From Methanococcoides sp. (GTDB lineage: Archaea > Halobacteriota > Methanosarcinia > Methanosarcinales > Methanosarcinaceae), in the NCBI GenBank assembly GCA_021108275.1, contig JAIORD010000037.1, positions 147,247 through 211,246 of the forward strand: a stretch of 64,000 bases of DNA, written 5' to 3'. Within the stretch, counting starts at the first letter, position 1. Every line of letters starts with the position of its first letter. Under the pieces are notes generated by a model that searched no databases, was not told the DNA's origin, and worked only from the letters and a program-made list of their open reading frames with translations. Made by a program: the position numbers and the translations under genes. Positions 46,112 through 55,845 of the stretch are shown here, one piece after another.

Positions 46112-47167
46112 ATGCTAAAGAGAGGAGAAATTGGTAAAATTTTGATGCTAGTGTTATTTGTTTGTTTTTTATCATTTAATTCTGCAAATGCTGTTGGTGA
46201 CGAATTAAATGATTCTAAAAATACCGATAAATTCACCAATTCAAATATTATAAGTTCCTATTTTGAAGAATCGAAGGATCATCCACTTTTCATAGCCAGC
46301 AGAGGAAACATTCCTGAAACAATTGATTATCAATGGAAAAATTCGGTTAAAAAATGCTGGTTATCCATAACAACTGAAAGATTGCTTGTCGAATTTGATC
46401 CGTCTGTATATGCCATAGCTAGTACCGGTGAATTACTGGAAGTGCATCTGGATTCTGATTATCAGGAAAAGATAAACGAGTCAAAAATTGATGAAATCTA
46501 TCGGAAAATAAATGAACACTGCGAGCAAGAAGCAGGAATCAGCAATATACCTATCATTTTTATGTGGGCAGAGAATGACGAAGACATGCCCCTTCCTGAC
46601 TATGGTCCGGAGATTTTTGAAAAGACTAAAAGCAATCCCTCGGTTATAGCTACATACGGAGTAATGCCCGTAATTAAGCAGGAAAGTGAAAAAAGAGCGT
46701 GGACGGATTTACTTGGCCATACAAAATACAGGGAACTTGATCCGTTTTTTGCTGAGAATGGGGGGCCAGTGATAGGGTATGGAGCCAGTATTAATGGATA
46801 TCTGTCTGTGGGTATGGACTTGGAAAACCCGGAAAAAGTAAATGAGTCTGTAATTGATGAAATATATCAGACAATAGACAGGCACTTTGAACAGAAGGCA
46901 GGCATAAATGAAGTGCCGGTTGTATTTGAATGGGAAGGGCGCGCTGTTCTAGATGTAATGGTTGAAGAAGACATTATAGTGATAGGTGATGATGGAAACC
47001 TTATAACCTATACAAATGATGAAGCATATTATGACGAAGATGGAAATCTCGTGATCATAGGCAATAAAACAACACAAGAAGAGCCTGAGATTAAAAACCA
47101 ACTTCCCGGTTTTACTTCATTAATGCTCATAATTGGACTATTGTTATCGACAAAGAGTGGAAAATGA
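46112..47167 (+). CDS. Secreted surface protein with duplicated domain and C-terminal anchor
   Basis: 351-residue exported protein. An N-terminal signal peptide (ILMLVLFVCFLSFNSANA) is followed by two copies of a domain: each contains ES-x-IDEIY-x2-I-x2-H-x-EQ-x-AGI-x3-P-x2-F-x-W (positions about 46478 and 46844). An acidic Asp/Glu-rich region precedes the C-terminal LPGFTSLMLIIGLLL, similar to PGF-type sorting anchors of archaeal surface proteins, ending in a short basic tail. GAGGCG precedes the ATG. Function unknown. Confidence 0.75.
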   Translation: MLKRGEIGKILMLVLFVCFLSFNSANAVGDELNDSKNTDKFTNSNIISSYFEESKDHPLFIASRGNIPETIDYQWKNSVKKCWLSITTERLLVEFDPSVYAIASTGELLEVHLDSDYQEKINESKIDEIYRKINEHCEQEAGISNIPIIFMWAENDEDMPLPDYGPEIFEKTKSNPSVIATYGVMPVIKQESEKRAWTDLLGHTKYRELDPFFAENGGPVIGYGASINGYLSVGMDLENPEKVNESVIDEIYQTIDRHFEQKAGINEVPVVFEWEGRAVLDVMVEEDIIVIGDDGNLITYTNDEAYYDEDGNLVIIGNKTTQEEPEIKNQLPGFTSLMLIIGLLLSTKSGK

Positions 47168-47224
47168 AGGAAACAAAACCCAAAAGCTAATAATCCTACA
47201 TTGCCTATGCAAATCAGTGATCAT

Positions 47225-47782
47225 ATGAAAATACTTGGAATATCAGGAAGTCCCAAACAAGAAGGTAACAATGAGACCATCATAAAGAATGTACTGGAAG
47301 TCGCAAAAAGCAAGGGATTTGAGACCGACAGCATCATGATCTCACAAAAGAAGATCTCACCATGTATTGCATGTGGAACATGTGCAAGAGGGGAAAAATG
47401 TCCCATCAACGATGATATGCAGGAAGTATATGGCAAACTTGCAGAAGCTGATGCTATCGTATTCTCAACTCCGGTATATTTCGGCGGCATGACAGCACAG
47501 CTCAAAGCATTGTTCGACAGAAGCGTACTGCTCAGGCGCCAAGGATTCCAGCTTCGTGGCAAGTTCGGTGCAGTAATGGCAGTCGGAGGCTCCAGGAACG
47601 GAGGTCAGGAAAAGACCATACAGAACGTTCACGACTGCATGATGGTGCACGGAATGATACCGGTAGGAGACGGTGCACACTTTGGTGGAATTGCACAAAA
47701 ACCGGTCGCTGATGACGAGATTGGCATGAAAACGGTTATTGATACCATTGAGAACCTTTGTGCGACCCTCAAAAAGGAATGA
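47225..47782 (+). CDS. Iron-sulfur flavoprotein (NADPH-dependent FMN reductase family)
   Basis: 185-residue flavodoxin-like protein of the Isf family known from Methanosarcina. The FMN loop is ILGISGSPKQEGNNE near the N-terminus; the compact cluster motif CIACGTCARGEKC (Cx2Cx2Cx5C) near residue 48 binds a [4Fe-4S] cluster; TPVYFGGMTAQLKALFDR near 80 is the second FMN loop. Isf proteins take electrons from ferredoxin and may reduce oxygen species. The ATG at 47225 is preferred over one 24 bp upstream. Confidence 0.9.
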   Translation: MKILGISGSPKQEGNNETIIKNVLEVAKSKGFETDSIMISQKKISPCIACGTCARGEKCPINDDMQEVYGKLAEADAIVFSTPVYFGGMTAQLKALFDRSVLLRRQGFQLRGKFGAVMAVGGSRNGGQEKTIQNVHDCMMVHGMIPVGDGAHFGGIAQKPVADDEIGMKTVIDTIENLCATLKKE

Positions 47783-47898
47783 GTTATAAATTATTTACAA
47801 AATTTCAGCATGCATAGGATGAGCAATGTTGCACATCCTTTGCATCCCATATAATTAATATCGAATATCAATCTATTATGTGAAGTTCGTGGACCAAT

Positions 47899-49626
47899 AT
47901 GTTCTCAAGATCGGACATCACTAAATTAATGCAACGCTGGCCTCACTTTGAAGATGGGGTCACCAATGATATAGCAATACTGATAGGAATATTCACAGGA
48001 CTTACCATCGTAGCATATAATATTTGTTTGAAATATGCAGAAGATCTGTTCTGGAGCAATAGTGAGATCACGAGCAGCTATTTTGTTATACTCATACCTG
48101 CCATTGGCGGATTATTGGTCGGGATCATTGCTTTCTTTTCAGGAGATATACATCGCTGCAATGTACCAGAGGTCATTGAAGGGACTGCCTTGCATGGAGG
48201 GCGTATCAGCATAAGAGGTGCTTTTCGGGAAGTGGTATTATCAATAATATCCATTGCAACCGGAGGTTCCGTAGGTAAAGAAGCTCCCGGCATACTTGCA
48301 GGTTCAGGTATCGGCTCGATATTCGCAAAAGCCCTGAAAGCGCCTGACCATCGATACAGAACATTGATAGGATGCGGTGCTGCCGGAGGTATCGCTGCTG
48401 CTTTTAATGCACCCCTTGCGGGTGTGGTCTTTGTTGTAGAAGTTATATTGGGAGAACTTGAAACAAGGACCTTCATACCTATTGTCATATCAGCCGTATT
48501 CGCTACGCTTGTAGCAAATCTGATCTTTGAGGTCAAACCAATACAGATATCATACTACGGCCTTGTGGACCCGATCGGCGAATCTATCCTTTACCTTATA
48601 CTTGGAACTCTTTGTGGCATAACATCCATATTATTGATACGTACCCTTTTCACAGTACATGACGTCTTTAGCAAACTTCCTGTCCACGGTGCATTCAAAC
48701 CTGCCATTGGCGGTCTTTTGGTAGGTCTGATGGGATATTTTTATCCCCAGATACGGGGGATAGGATATGACGTCATAGCAGATGTACTAACGAACAGCTT
48801 TACCATTCAGTTGCTTCTGGTATTATTCGTCCTGAAAATACTCGCATTCTCATTTACAATAGGTTCCGGTGGCGCCGGTGGATCTATCGTACCATCGATG
48901 TTCACAGGAGCCATGCTAGGTGGGGCATACGGAACGGTAGTACACAGCATATTCCCGACAAGTACCGCCGCGGCAGGGGCTTATGCGCTGGTGGGAATGG
49001 GGGCGACACTTGCAGGAACAGTAAGAGCTCCGCTTACAGCGGTACTTATCCTTTTTGAACTTACACGGGACTACAACATCATATTGCCACTTATGTTCGC
49101 ATGTGTGGTCAGCAACTCTATTTCCAACAGCCTTCACGAAGAATCGATGTTCACAGAAGTGCTTAAACGAAGAGGTTTCACGATACGCAGAGGAAAAGAG
49201 GTCAACATAATGGAAGCAATGTTCGTCAGGGATTATATGAGAACTAATGTCCATACGATATCAGATGAAGATACCGCAAAGGACCTCCTCGACATTATGC
49301 AGTCAAGCCGGCATGCAGGGTTCCCAGTACTTGATGATAATAAGAAGTTATGCGGTATAGTGACCCTTGAGGATATGAGAGAAAAGGTCAATTATGGAGA
49401 GCTTGACACTAGAATAAGCCAAATTGCAACCCATGATGTTATCTCAGCATACCCTGACGAAACTCTGGACGTTGTCCTGAAAAGATTTGCAATGAGGGAT
49501 GTTGGAAGACTACCCGTAGTCTCAAGAGATGATGACAAAAGCCTTCTAGGCATCATTACAAGAAGTGATATCGTCAAATCCTACAACAAAGAGATAGTCA
49601 CTCATGTCCAGGAAAAAAGGAAATGA
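47899..49626 (+). CDS. ClC family chloride channel/transporter with CBS domains
   Basis: 575-residue ClC protein. The filter motifs are recognisable: GGSVGKEAPGILAGSGIGS near residue 127 (GSxGx-E type), GCGAAGGIAAAFNAPLAGVV near 155, and GSGGAGGSIVPSMFTGAML near 318. The glutamate in GKEAP is the gating/proton Glu position. Two C-terminal CBS motifs (VRDYMRTNVHTISDEDTAKD, and ISQIATHDVISAYPDETLDV) probably bind adenine nucleotides. Whether it is a channel or H+/Cl- exchanger cannot be decided here. Confidence 0.92.
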   Translation: MFSRSDITKLMQRWPHFEDGVTNDIAILIGIFTGLTIVAYNICLKYAEDLFWSNSEITSSYFVILIPAIGGLLVGIIAFFSGDIHRCNVPEVIEGTALHGGRISIRGAFREVVLSIISIATGGSVGKEAPGILAGSGIGSIFAKALKAPDHRYRTLIGCGAAGGIAAAFNAPLAGVVFVVEVILGELETRTFIPIVISAVFATLVANLIFEVKPIQISYYGLVDPIGESILYLILGTLCGITSILLIRTLFTVHDVFSKLPVHGAFKPAIGGLLVGLMGYFYPQIRGIGYDVIADVLTNSFTIQLLLVLFVLKILAFSFTIGSGGAGGSIVPSMFTGAMLGGAYGTVVHSIFPTSTAAAGAYALVGMGATLAGTVRAPLTAVLILFELTRDYNIILPLMFACVVSNSISNSLHEESMFTEVLKRRGFTIRRGKEVNIMEAMFVRDYMRTNVHTISDEDTAKDLLDIMQSSRHAGFPVLDDNKKLCGIVTLEDMREKVNYGELDTRISQIATHDVISAYPDETLDVVLKRFAMRDVGRLPVVSRDDDKSLLGIITRSDIVKSYNKEIVTHVQEKRK

Positions 49627-49628
49627 AA

Positions 49629-50921
49629 TTATTCAAGAACACGTCCAAGAAAATATCCCGCAGTTGTATCATATATCTCAACGTTGCAGGAAGTTCCCGG
49701 AGAAACAGAACCTTCTGGAAGAACGACCGGTTTGTATGATGCAGTGCGTGCCATCACTCCTTTGACCTTTGCATCCATTGAAATGAAAACCTCACCCTTC
49801 CACCCGATCATTTTTTTCTTCGACTCTAACTTAATAGAGTCACAGAGTTTGTGAAGCTTGTTCGAACGCTTAACAACGATACGAGTATCAAGATTGCGAT
49901 ATTCAAGTGCTTTTGTAAGGGGGCGGGGAGTATAACGGGAGATGTTCACTTTGTCAGGTTGCAGAGTCTTCACCCATTCAAGTGTTATGTTGAAATCCTC
50001 ATCGGATTCACCGGGAAATCCTACGATTATATCAGTGAACAGGGTGAGGTCCGGAAAAGCGTCCCTTAAACGAGAAATTATGGCATTTGTCTCTTCTATG
50101 GAATGGTAACGGTTCATCTTCTTGAGGACATTGTCAGACGCGGACTGTATCGGAAGATGCACGATCTTGTATATCTTATCGGACCTGAAAGCCTCGATGA
50201 GATCATCAAGGATAGGAGTTACAGAGAACGGATTCATCATGCCGACCCTTACCTTGAAATCCCCCGGGATCGCCACGATACGTCTTAAGAGCTCCGGAAG
50301 CAACACCTCCCTGTCAGTGCCATACTGCCCGTTATCCTGTGAGGTCAACCATATCTCACGACATCCCTCATCCACTGCCATACGAACATCCTCAACAATG
50401 GAGTCGGCATCAAAAGAGCGTAATTTGCCCCGGGCTATGGTAACGATGCAATAGGCACAGCTATAATCGCATCCCTGAGATATCTGGCAGATGTGTATGT
50501 TCGGATTAAAACGCGAATGAGCGGTCTTGAGAAATCCTTCTGGCTCGGAGGATATCAGTTCCACCCTTTCGCGTGAACCGCCGTTACGAGAGTTCTCAAT
50601 GGACCTCAGGACCTGCCCTATCTTTGCAATGGAGTTCACACCAAGAATATGGGCATCGGGATTCCTCTCAAGTATCGTTTCGAGCTGTACCTGTGGCATG
50701 CAGCCGGTGACGACCAAATCAATGCCTTTAGCCCCAAGGTCCTCGATCTTGTGAAGGATCTTCTGCTCGGTTGTATACTTGACAGTACATGTGTTAATGA
50801 CCACTACTTCGGCATCCTTCTCATCCACAAGCTCATACCCAAGATCTCTGACCGATGCGATCATGATCTCGGATGAAGCCTGATTTGCCGAACATCCATA
50901 GGTTGTGATGTGTACTTTCAT
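49629..50921 (-). CDS. tRNA t6A37 methylthiotransferase (MiaB-like/CDKAL1 type)
   Basis: 430-residue radical SAM methylthiotransferase, probably converting t6A to ms2t6A at tRNA position 37. N-terminal UPF0004 domain with Cys residues in VHITTYGCSANQASS and VVINTCTVKYTTEQ, and CMPQVQ for the second cluster; radical SAM motif CDYSCAYCIVTIARGKLRS near residue 150; C-terminal TRAM domain (MIGWKGEVFISMDAKVKGVM). ATG at 50921 preferred to the TTG at 50933. It is 12 bp downstream of glpX. KEOPS subunit Cgi121, which makes t6A, is encoded one gene further upstream. Confidence 0.92.
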   Translation of the reverse strand: MKVHITTYGCSANQASSEIMIASVRDLGYELVDEKDAEVVVINTCTVKYTTEQKILHKIEDLGAKGIDLVVTGCMPQVQLETILERNPDAHILGVNSIAKIGQVLRSIENSRNGGSRERVELISSEPEGFLKTAHSRFNPNIHICQISQGCDYSCAYCIVTIARGKLRSFDADSIVEDVRMAVDEGCREIWLTSQDNGQYGTDREVLLPELLRRIVAIPGDFKVRVGMMNPFSVTPILDDLIEAFRSDKIYKIVHLPIQSASDNVLKKMNRYHSIEETNAIISRLRDAFPDLTLFTDIIVGFPGESDEDFNITLEWVKTLQPDKVNISRYTPRPLTKALEYRNLDTRIVVKRSNKLHKLCDSIKLESKKKMIGWKGEVFISMDAKVKGVMARTASYKPVVLPEGSVSPGTSCNVEIYDTTAGYFLGRVLE

Positions 50922-50933
50922 GTCAAGGAGCAA

Positions 50934-52022
50934 TTAAAGACGCAGAGGTGTCTGTTCTTTGTCGCCGATATAGATGGAATCGGTCAGTTTCACAACACCG
51001 GAACTGCCCATGCAAATACTGTGGACCCTGGCATCTCCACCACCGAAAAGGTTCACCTGGTTCAGGAACTGACCACTTGTGACCCCGGATGCTGCAAATA
51101 TGAAATCGGTCCCAGGAACGAGTTTATCAGTGTCAAGAATATCATTGATGCTGTCTTCTGTGATACCCATGGTAGCAAGACGGGGCATCTTCTCTGCTTT
51201 CTCTTCTGCTATCTCTTCTTCAGATCCACCGTTGGCAACTGTCGGAAGGACGAGCCTTGCAAGGACCTTGCCGCCAAGGATCTTGATCGCAGCTGCAGTC
51301 AGCACGGCCTCACCTGAACCGCCTGAGCCCATTACGACGTGAATGCCTGAACCACGTATAGCTGTGGAAACGCCTGGCATGAGATCTCCGTCAGAAACAA
51401 GGTTTACACGTGCACCAGTGGCACGGATCTCCTCGATCATATTCAGGTGCCTATCCCTTTCGAGAATGACAACCACGATCTCCCCAATATCCCTTTCCAG
51501 TGCCTTTGCAACGATCTCAAGATTCTTTATGATAGGTGCATCAAGATCGATCTTTTCATCAGGATGTTCCTTTTCATACCTGACAACATCAGGACCGACA
51601 ACGATCTTGTCCATATAGACATCAGGACCGTGGAACAATCCACCAGGCTCTGCCATTGCCATAACGGAGATGGAACCAGGGATACCATCTGCGGTCAGGT
51701 TTGTCCCCTCAAGTGGATCTACTGCAATATCCACTACGATATCACCTTTGCCTGTACCGACTTCTTCACCAATGAATAGCATAGGAGCTTCATCACGCTC
51801 ACCTTCACCGATCTTGATAATACCTTTAAAATCAAGGGTGTTCATCATTCTACGCATGGCTTCTACGGAAACCTGATCTGCGTAGTTCTTGTTGCCCTTG
51901 CCCATCTGGTATGATGCAGCAATGGCTGCAGCTTCTGTTACGTGGATAAGGCTTGGAAGTAATGCACATTCGACAGGACCTGCGCATTTTATCATGTTCT
52001 CTACTGTCTTTGGGTGAGGCAA
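50934..52022 (-). CDS. glpX: Class II fructose-1,6-bisphosphatase GlpX
   Basis: 362-residue GlpX-type phosphatase converting fructose-1,6-bisphosphate to fructose-6-phosphate in gluconeogenesis. Metal/substrate motifs: GIIKIGEGERDEAPMLFIGE near residue 65, VDIAVDPLEGTNLTADG near 97, and VMGSGGSGEAVLTAAAIK near 218. The start is probably TTG at 52022, with GGAG eight bases upstream. Class II enzymes are mainly bacterial; its presence in a methanogen may reflect transfer. It may form a unit with the methylthiotransferase. Confidence 0.92.
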   Translation of the reverse strand: MPHPKTVENMIKCAGPVECALLPSLIHVTEAAAIAASYQMGKGNKNYADQVSVEAMRRMMNTLDFKGIIKIGEGERDEAPMLFIGEEVGTGKGDIVVDIAVDPLEGTNLTADGIPGSISVMAMAEPGGLFHGPDVYMDKIVVGPDVVRYEKEHPDEKIDLDAPIIKNLEIVAKALERDIGEIVVVILERDRHLNMIEEIRATGARVNLVSDGDLMPGVSTAIRGSGIHVVMGSGGSGEAVLTAAAIKILGGKVLARLVLPTVANGGSEEEIAEEKAEKMPRLATMGITEDSINDILDTDKLVPGTDFIFAASGVTSGQFLNQVNLFGGGDARVHSICMGSSGVVKLTDSIYIGDKEQTPLRL

Positions 52023-52132
52023 AATATCATCTCCGATAAACGTATGTAGCTGACTAATGTTTCAAAACTATTAATGTTTTCCATTAACTTTTCATCAAGT
52101 ACGACAATTGACACAAATATAGTCGAAATAAA

Positions 52133-52687
52133 TTATTTTAAAATATCCACAAGAGCAACCCTTTCCAGAACCAATTCAGGTATCCGATCCTCCCCCACCA
52201 CTTCAATTTCAGCGTCCGTTATAGAGAATTGAGAAATCAGTTGTTCATTCTTGGATACTGAATGATCGAGCACATCCGAAGGCTCAACCAGTGAAGAGAC
52301 CTTTTTAGCGGCTTCGCCCACATTCTCAGGAGCTCCCATTATAATGAACACGACATCCAGTCTGCCTTCGGAAAGCCCAATGGAGAATGCCTCGCCGATC
52401 TGCCTTTTACCGGAAGCATAACGCATCATCTCCACCCCAAGGTCCTTTGCAATGTTAGTACCATTCTCCATTGCTTTCGTTGCTTTTGAAATTGCATGGT
52501 CTATATGGGCTTTTCCAGCGATCTTGCCGGCATCCATTCCCTGTATTATCACATCATGTTCGGATGCTATTGAAGAAAGACCTTTCAAGAACCTTTGTAG
52601 TTCATCTATGACCAAAGAGCCTTCTATAAGCTGGATATCCATGATATGTGGATTAGATTTCCCTTCAATAAGTATGACGGTCACCAT
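52133..52687 (-). CDS. cgi121: KEOPS complex subunit Cgi121
   Basis: 184-residue Cgi121-like protein, the KEOPS subunit that binds tRNA for t6A37 synthesis. The body ([40 protein letters not shown]) and RQIGEAFSIGLSEGRLDVVF match the family; the C-terminus ends EDRIPELVLERVALVDILK. The ATG at 52687 begins the family-like MVTVILIEGKSN. It is divergent from leuS, with about 220 bp between them. Confidence 0.87.
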   Translation of the reverse strand: MVTVILIEGKSNPHIMDIQLIEGSLVIDELQRFLKGLSSIASEHDVIIQGMDAGKIAGKAHIDHAISKATKAMENGTNIAKDLGVEMMRYASGKRQIGEAFSIGLSEGRLDVVFIIMGAPENVGEAAKKVSSLVEPSDVLDHSVSKNEQLISQFSITDAEIEVVGEDRIPELVLERVALVDILK

Positions 52688-52908
52688 ATAAAGAAAACAA
52701 TATATGATCAAAGGGAAGCGTTCTTTCCGCTCCTTTTATTTAGTTTGTCATTAATTAAACGGAATATAACTAAATAACTGATTATATCAGAACTAGAGCT
52801 ATTATCATATCTCCAATTTTCCATATCAAAAGTCGCGGATACCAAGATCGAAGCTATCCATGATGTGTTCTCGAAATAAGATAAGAACTTGTTGGAACGG
52901 TGTTATTT

Positions 52909-55797
52909 ATGCAACAGGATTATAATTCAAGCAATATTGAACAGAAATGGCAACAAAAATGGAATGAGAGCAAGGTCTTTGAAGCTGAAGCCGATGACCG
53001 CGACAAGTATTTCATAACTATCCCATACCCTTACCTGAATGGAAATCTCCATGCCGGACATACAAGGACATTCACCATCGGTGATGTCGTTGCAAGATAC
53101 AAGAGGATGATGGGCAACAATGTCCTCTATCCAATGGGATTCCATGTGACCGGAACACCGATAGTCGGGCTTGCAGAGCTCATACAGAATCGGGATCCAG
53201 AGACTATGAAAGTGTATACCGAGTTCCACGGGATACCAATAGAAACGCTCAAGGGCATGGATACTCCTGAAAAGATAGTGGATTATTTCAGTGTGGAAGC
53301 TGAAAGGTCCATGCGCTCCATTGGATATTCCATCGACTGGAGACGTAAGTTCACGACCACCGATCCAAATTATAAGAAGTTCATCGAATGGCAGTTCAAT
53401 CTGCTTTATGAAAAGGACCTCATCGTCAAGGGTTCACATCCTGTCAAATGGTGCCCTAATGACGATAACCCTGTGGAAGATCATGATATCCTCCACGGAG
53501 AAGAAGCTACGATCATCGATTACACTCTTGTCAAATTCAAGTATGATGGCATGATCATCCCATGTGCCACATTAAGACCTGAAACGGTCTTCGGTGTGAC
53601 AAATCTGTGGATAAATCCAGATCTGGAGCATGTTAAGATAAAAGTGACCTTTGAAGGCAGGGAAGAGGTATGGGTCGTAAGCAAGGAAGCATATCGTAAA
53701 CTTACTTTCACGGACAGAGAGGTAGAGTTCATCGAGGATATCGATGCCAGGTCATTGATAGGCATCAAGGTCACTAACCCCCTGAACGATGCACAGGTCA
53801 TTACTTTGCCTGCATCCTTTGTTAAGGGAGAGAACGGAAGCGGTATCGTAATGAGCGTGCCTTCGCATGCACCATACGACTATCTTGCTTTGAGAGACCT
53901 CTATGACAAGGACCTGAGCGAATATGGGATCACTGAAGACCTGCGGGAACTTAAGTTCATTTCATTGATCAAAGTGAAAGAATTCGGGGAATTCCCTGCG
54001 ATAGAGGCTGTGGAACAGTTCGAGGTAAAGGACCAGGACGACCCCAAGGCACAAGAGGCGACAAAGATCGTCTATCGCCGCGAATTCCATGGTGGTGTGC
54101 TTAAAGAGAATACGGGCAAGTATTCCGGAATAGCTGTTTCCAAGATCAAGGATGTTCTTACAAAGGACCTCATTGAGATGGGGATCGGCGAAGTGTTCTA
54201 CGAGTTCAGTGAACCGGTAGTCTGCCGTTGCGGAACACCATGTGTTGTAAACATGGTCAAAGGACAGTGGTTCCTCAACTATTCTAACCCTGAATGGAAG
54301 GACAAGGTTTACCGCTGTATCGAGAACATGGACATCATCCCTGAAGACCTCAGGGTAGAGTTCAACAATAAGGTTGACTGGCTCAAGGATAAGGCATGTG
54401 CAAGGAAGAAAGGGCTTGGAACACTTCTGCCCTTTGATAACCAGTGGCTTATTGAATCCCTTGGGGATTCCACTATCTACATGTCATATTATGTCATTGC
54501 GAAGTTCATTGCAGCGGGAATTGAGACCGAGCAACTCGTACCGGAACTGTTCGATCATGTGCTCCTTAAAAAATGTTCATTGGAGACTGCTGCTGAAAAG
54601 AGTGGGATCGATGCAAACATTATCGAACAGATAAGTAGCGATTTCGAGTACTGGTACCCTGTTGACCTGAGGTCTTCAGGAAAGGACCTGATACCGAACC
54701 ACCTTTTGTTCTTCCTGTTCCACCACGTAGCTATCTTCGATGAGGATAAATGGCCACGTGCAATAGCCATCAATGGTTTTGTGTCACTCGAAGGAAAGAA
54801 GATGAGTAAATCAAAGGGTCCCCTTCTTACGCTGAATGATGCTATCGCAAATTATGGTGCGGACATTTCCAGGATGTATATCCTTTCTAGTGCGGAACAG
54901 ATGCAGGATGCTGACTGGAAGAACTCCGGAATCGAAACTGCCAGAAAGCAGATAGAAAGGTTCTATAATTTCTCAAAGGATATCATCGAATCCGGTATCC
55001 TAACCTGTAATATGGAGAACCTGAAAGGCATCGACAGATGGATGATCAGCAGATTGCAGCAGCGCATACTTGAAACAAATGAAGCGCTTGATACGATTAG
55101 GACACGAAATGCATTGCAGAATGCATACTTCCTGCTGTTCAATGACATAAGATGGTATCAGAAACGTGGCGGAAGTGCTCTTCTTTGCGAAGTTCTGGAT
55201 GTATGGATAAGACTCATGGCGCCATTCACCCCACATATCTGTGAAGAGATATGGGAGGCAATAGGCCATACTGACAATGATCTTATTTCATTGGCAGACT
55301 ATCCGCAATATGATGAGGGTCTTGTGGACACTCAGGCAGAATTTACAGAGGAGCTTATCAGCGGTACCCTTTCAGATGTGGATGAGATCATAAGGGTTAC
55401 AAAGCTCACACCAAAGAAGGCCATATTGTACACTTCACCTGAATGGAAGATGGAGACATTCAAGAAGGCCCTTTCAATGCAAAAGGAAGGAAGCCTGAAT
55501 CACGGTATACTTATAAAGGATCTTATGAGCGATCCGGAGATGAGGAGCCATGGAAAGGAAGTTCCTAAGTTTGCGCAGAAGGTCGTTTCGGACATAACGG
55601 CCATGAACGAGGAAAAGTTCGATACCCTTTCAAACTTCGATCTTGATGAGAAGATTGCACTTGAGGAAAATCGGGAATTCTTCAAGAACGAGCTTGGATG
55701 CCCTGTTGAGATATATTCAGCAGATAATGCGGAGTATGACCCAGAAAATAAGGCAAGGTTCGCATATCCACTCAGACCAGCTATCTATCTTGAATGA
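52909..55797 (+). CDS. leuS: Leucyl-tRNA synthetase, archaeal type
   Basis: 962-residue class I synthetase. The HIGH-like motif PYPYLNGNLHAGHTRTFTIG is near residue 42; the CP1 editing domain follows (TLRPETVFGVTNLWINP near 220); the KMSKS motif is GKKMSKSKGPLLTLNDAI near 630. The length and layout are those of the archaeal/eukaryotic cytosolic type. ATG at 52909 preferred to the upstream GTG at 52900. Confidence 0.96.
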   Translation: MQQDYNSSNIEQKWQQKWNESKVFEAEADDRDKYFITIPYPYLNGNLHAGHTRTFTIGDVVARYKRMMGNNVLYPMGFHVTGTPIVGLAELIQNRDPETMKVYTEFHGIPIETLKGMDTPEKIVDYFSVEAERSMRSIGYSIDWRRKFTTTDPNYKKFIEWQFNLLYEKDLIVKGSHPVKWCPNDDNPVEDHDILHGEEATIIDYTLVKFKYDGMIIPCATLRPETVFGVTNLWINPDLEHVKIKVTFEGREEVWVVSKEAYRKLTFTDREVEFIEDIDARSLIGIKVTNPLNDAQVITLPASFVKGENGSGIVMSVPSHAPYDYLALRDLYDKDLSEYGITEDLRELKFISLIKVKEFGEFPAIEAVEQFEVKDQDDPKAQEATKIVYRREFHGGVLKENTGKYSGIAVSKIKDVLTKDLIEMGIGEVFYEFSEPVVCRCGTPCVVNMVKGQWFLNYSNPEWKDKVYRCIENMDIIPEDLRVEFNNKVDWLKDKACARKKGLGTLLPFDNQWLIESLGDSTIYMSYYVIAKFIAAGIETEQLVPELFDHVLLKKCSLETAAEKSGIDANIIEQISSDFEYWYPVDLRSSGKDLIPNHLLFFLFHHVAIFDEDKWPRAIAINGFVSLEGKKMSKSKGPLLTLNDAIANYGADISRMYILSSAEQMQDADWKNSGIETARKQIERFYNFSKDIIESGILTCNMENLKGIDRWMISRLQQRILETNEALDTIRTRNALQNAYFLLFNDIRWYQKRGGSALLCEVLDVWIRLMAPFTPHICEEIWEAIGHTDNDLISLADYPQYDEGLVDTQAEFTEELISGTLSDVDEIIRVTKLTPKKAILYTSPEWKMETFKKALSMQKEGSLNHGILIKDLMSDPEMRSHGKEVPKFAQKVVSDITAMNEEKFDTLSNFDLDEKIALEENREFFKNELGCPVEIYSADNAEYDPENKARFAYPLRPAIYLE

Positions 55798-55833
55798 TGT
55801 GGAGGGGAACATCCCTTCACCACACTTTTTTTT
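55797..55833 (+). terminator. Putative terminator after leuS
   Basis: GTGGAGGG - GAACAT - CCCTTCACCAC forms an imperfect hairpin immediately after the stop codon, followed by a run of nine Ts. Confidence 0.5.
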
Positions 55834-55845
55834 ATGATGTTAGCC

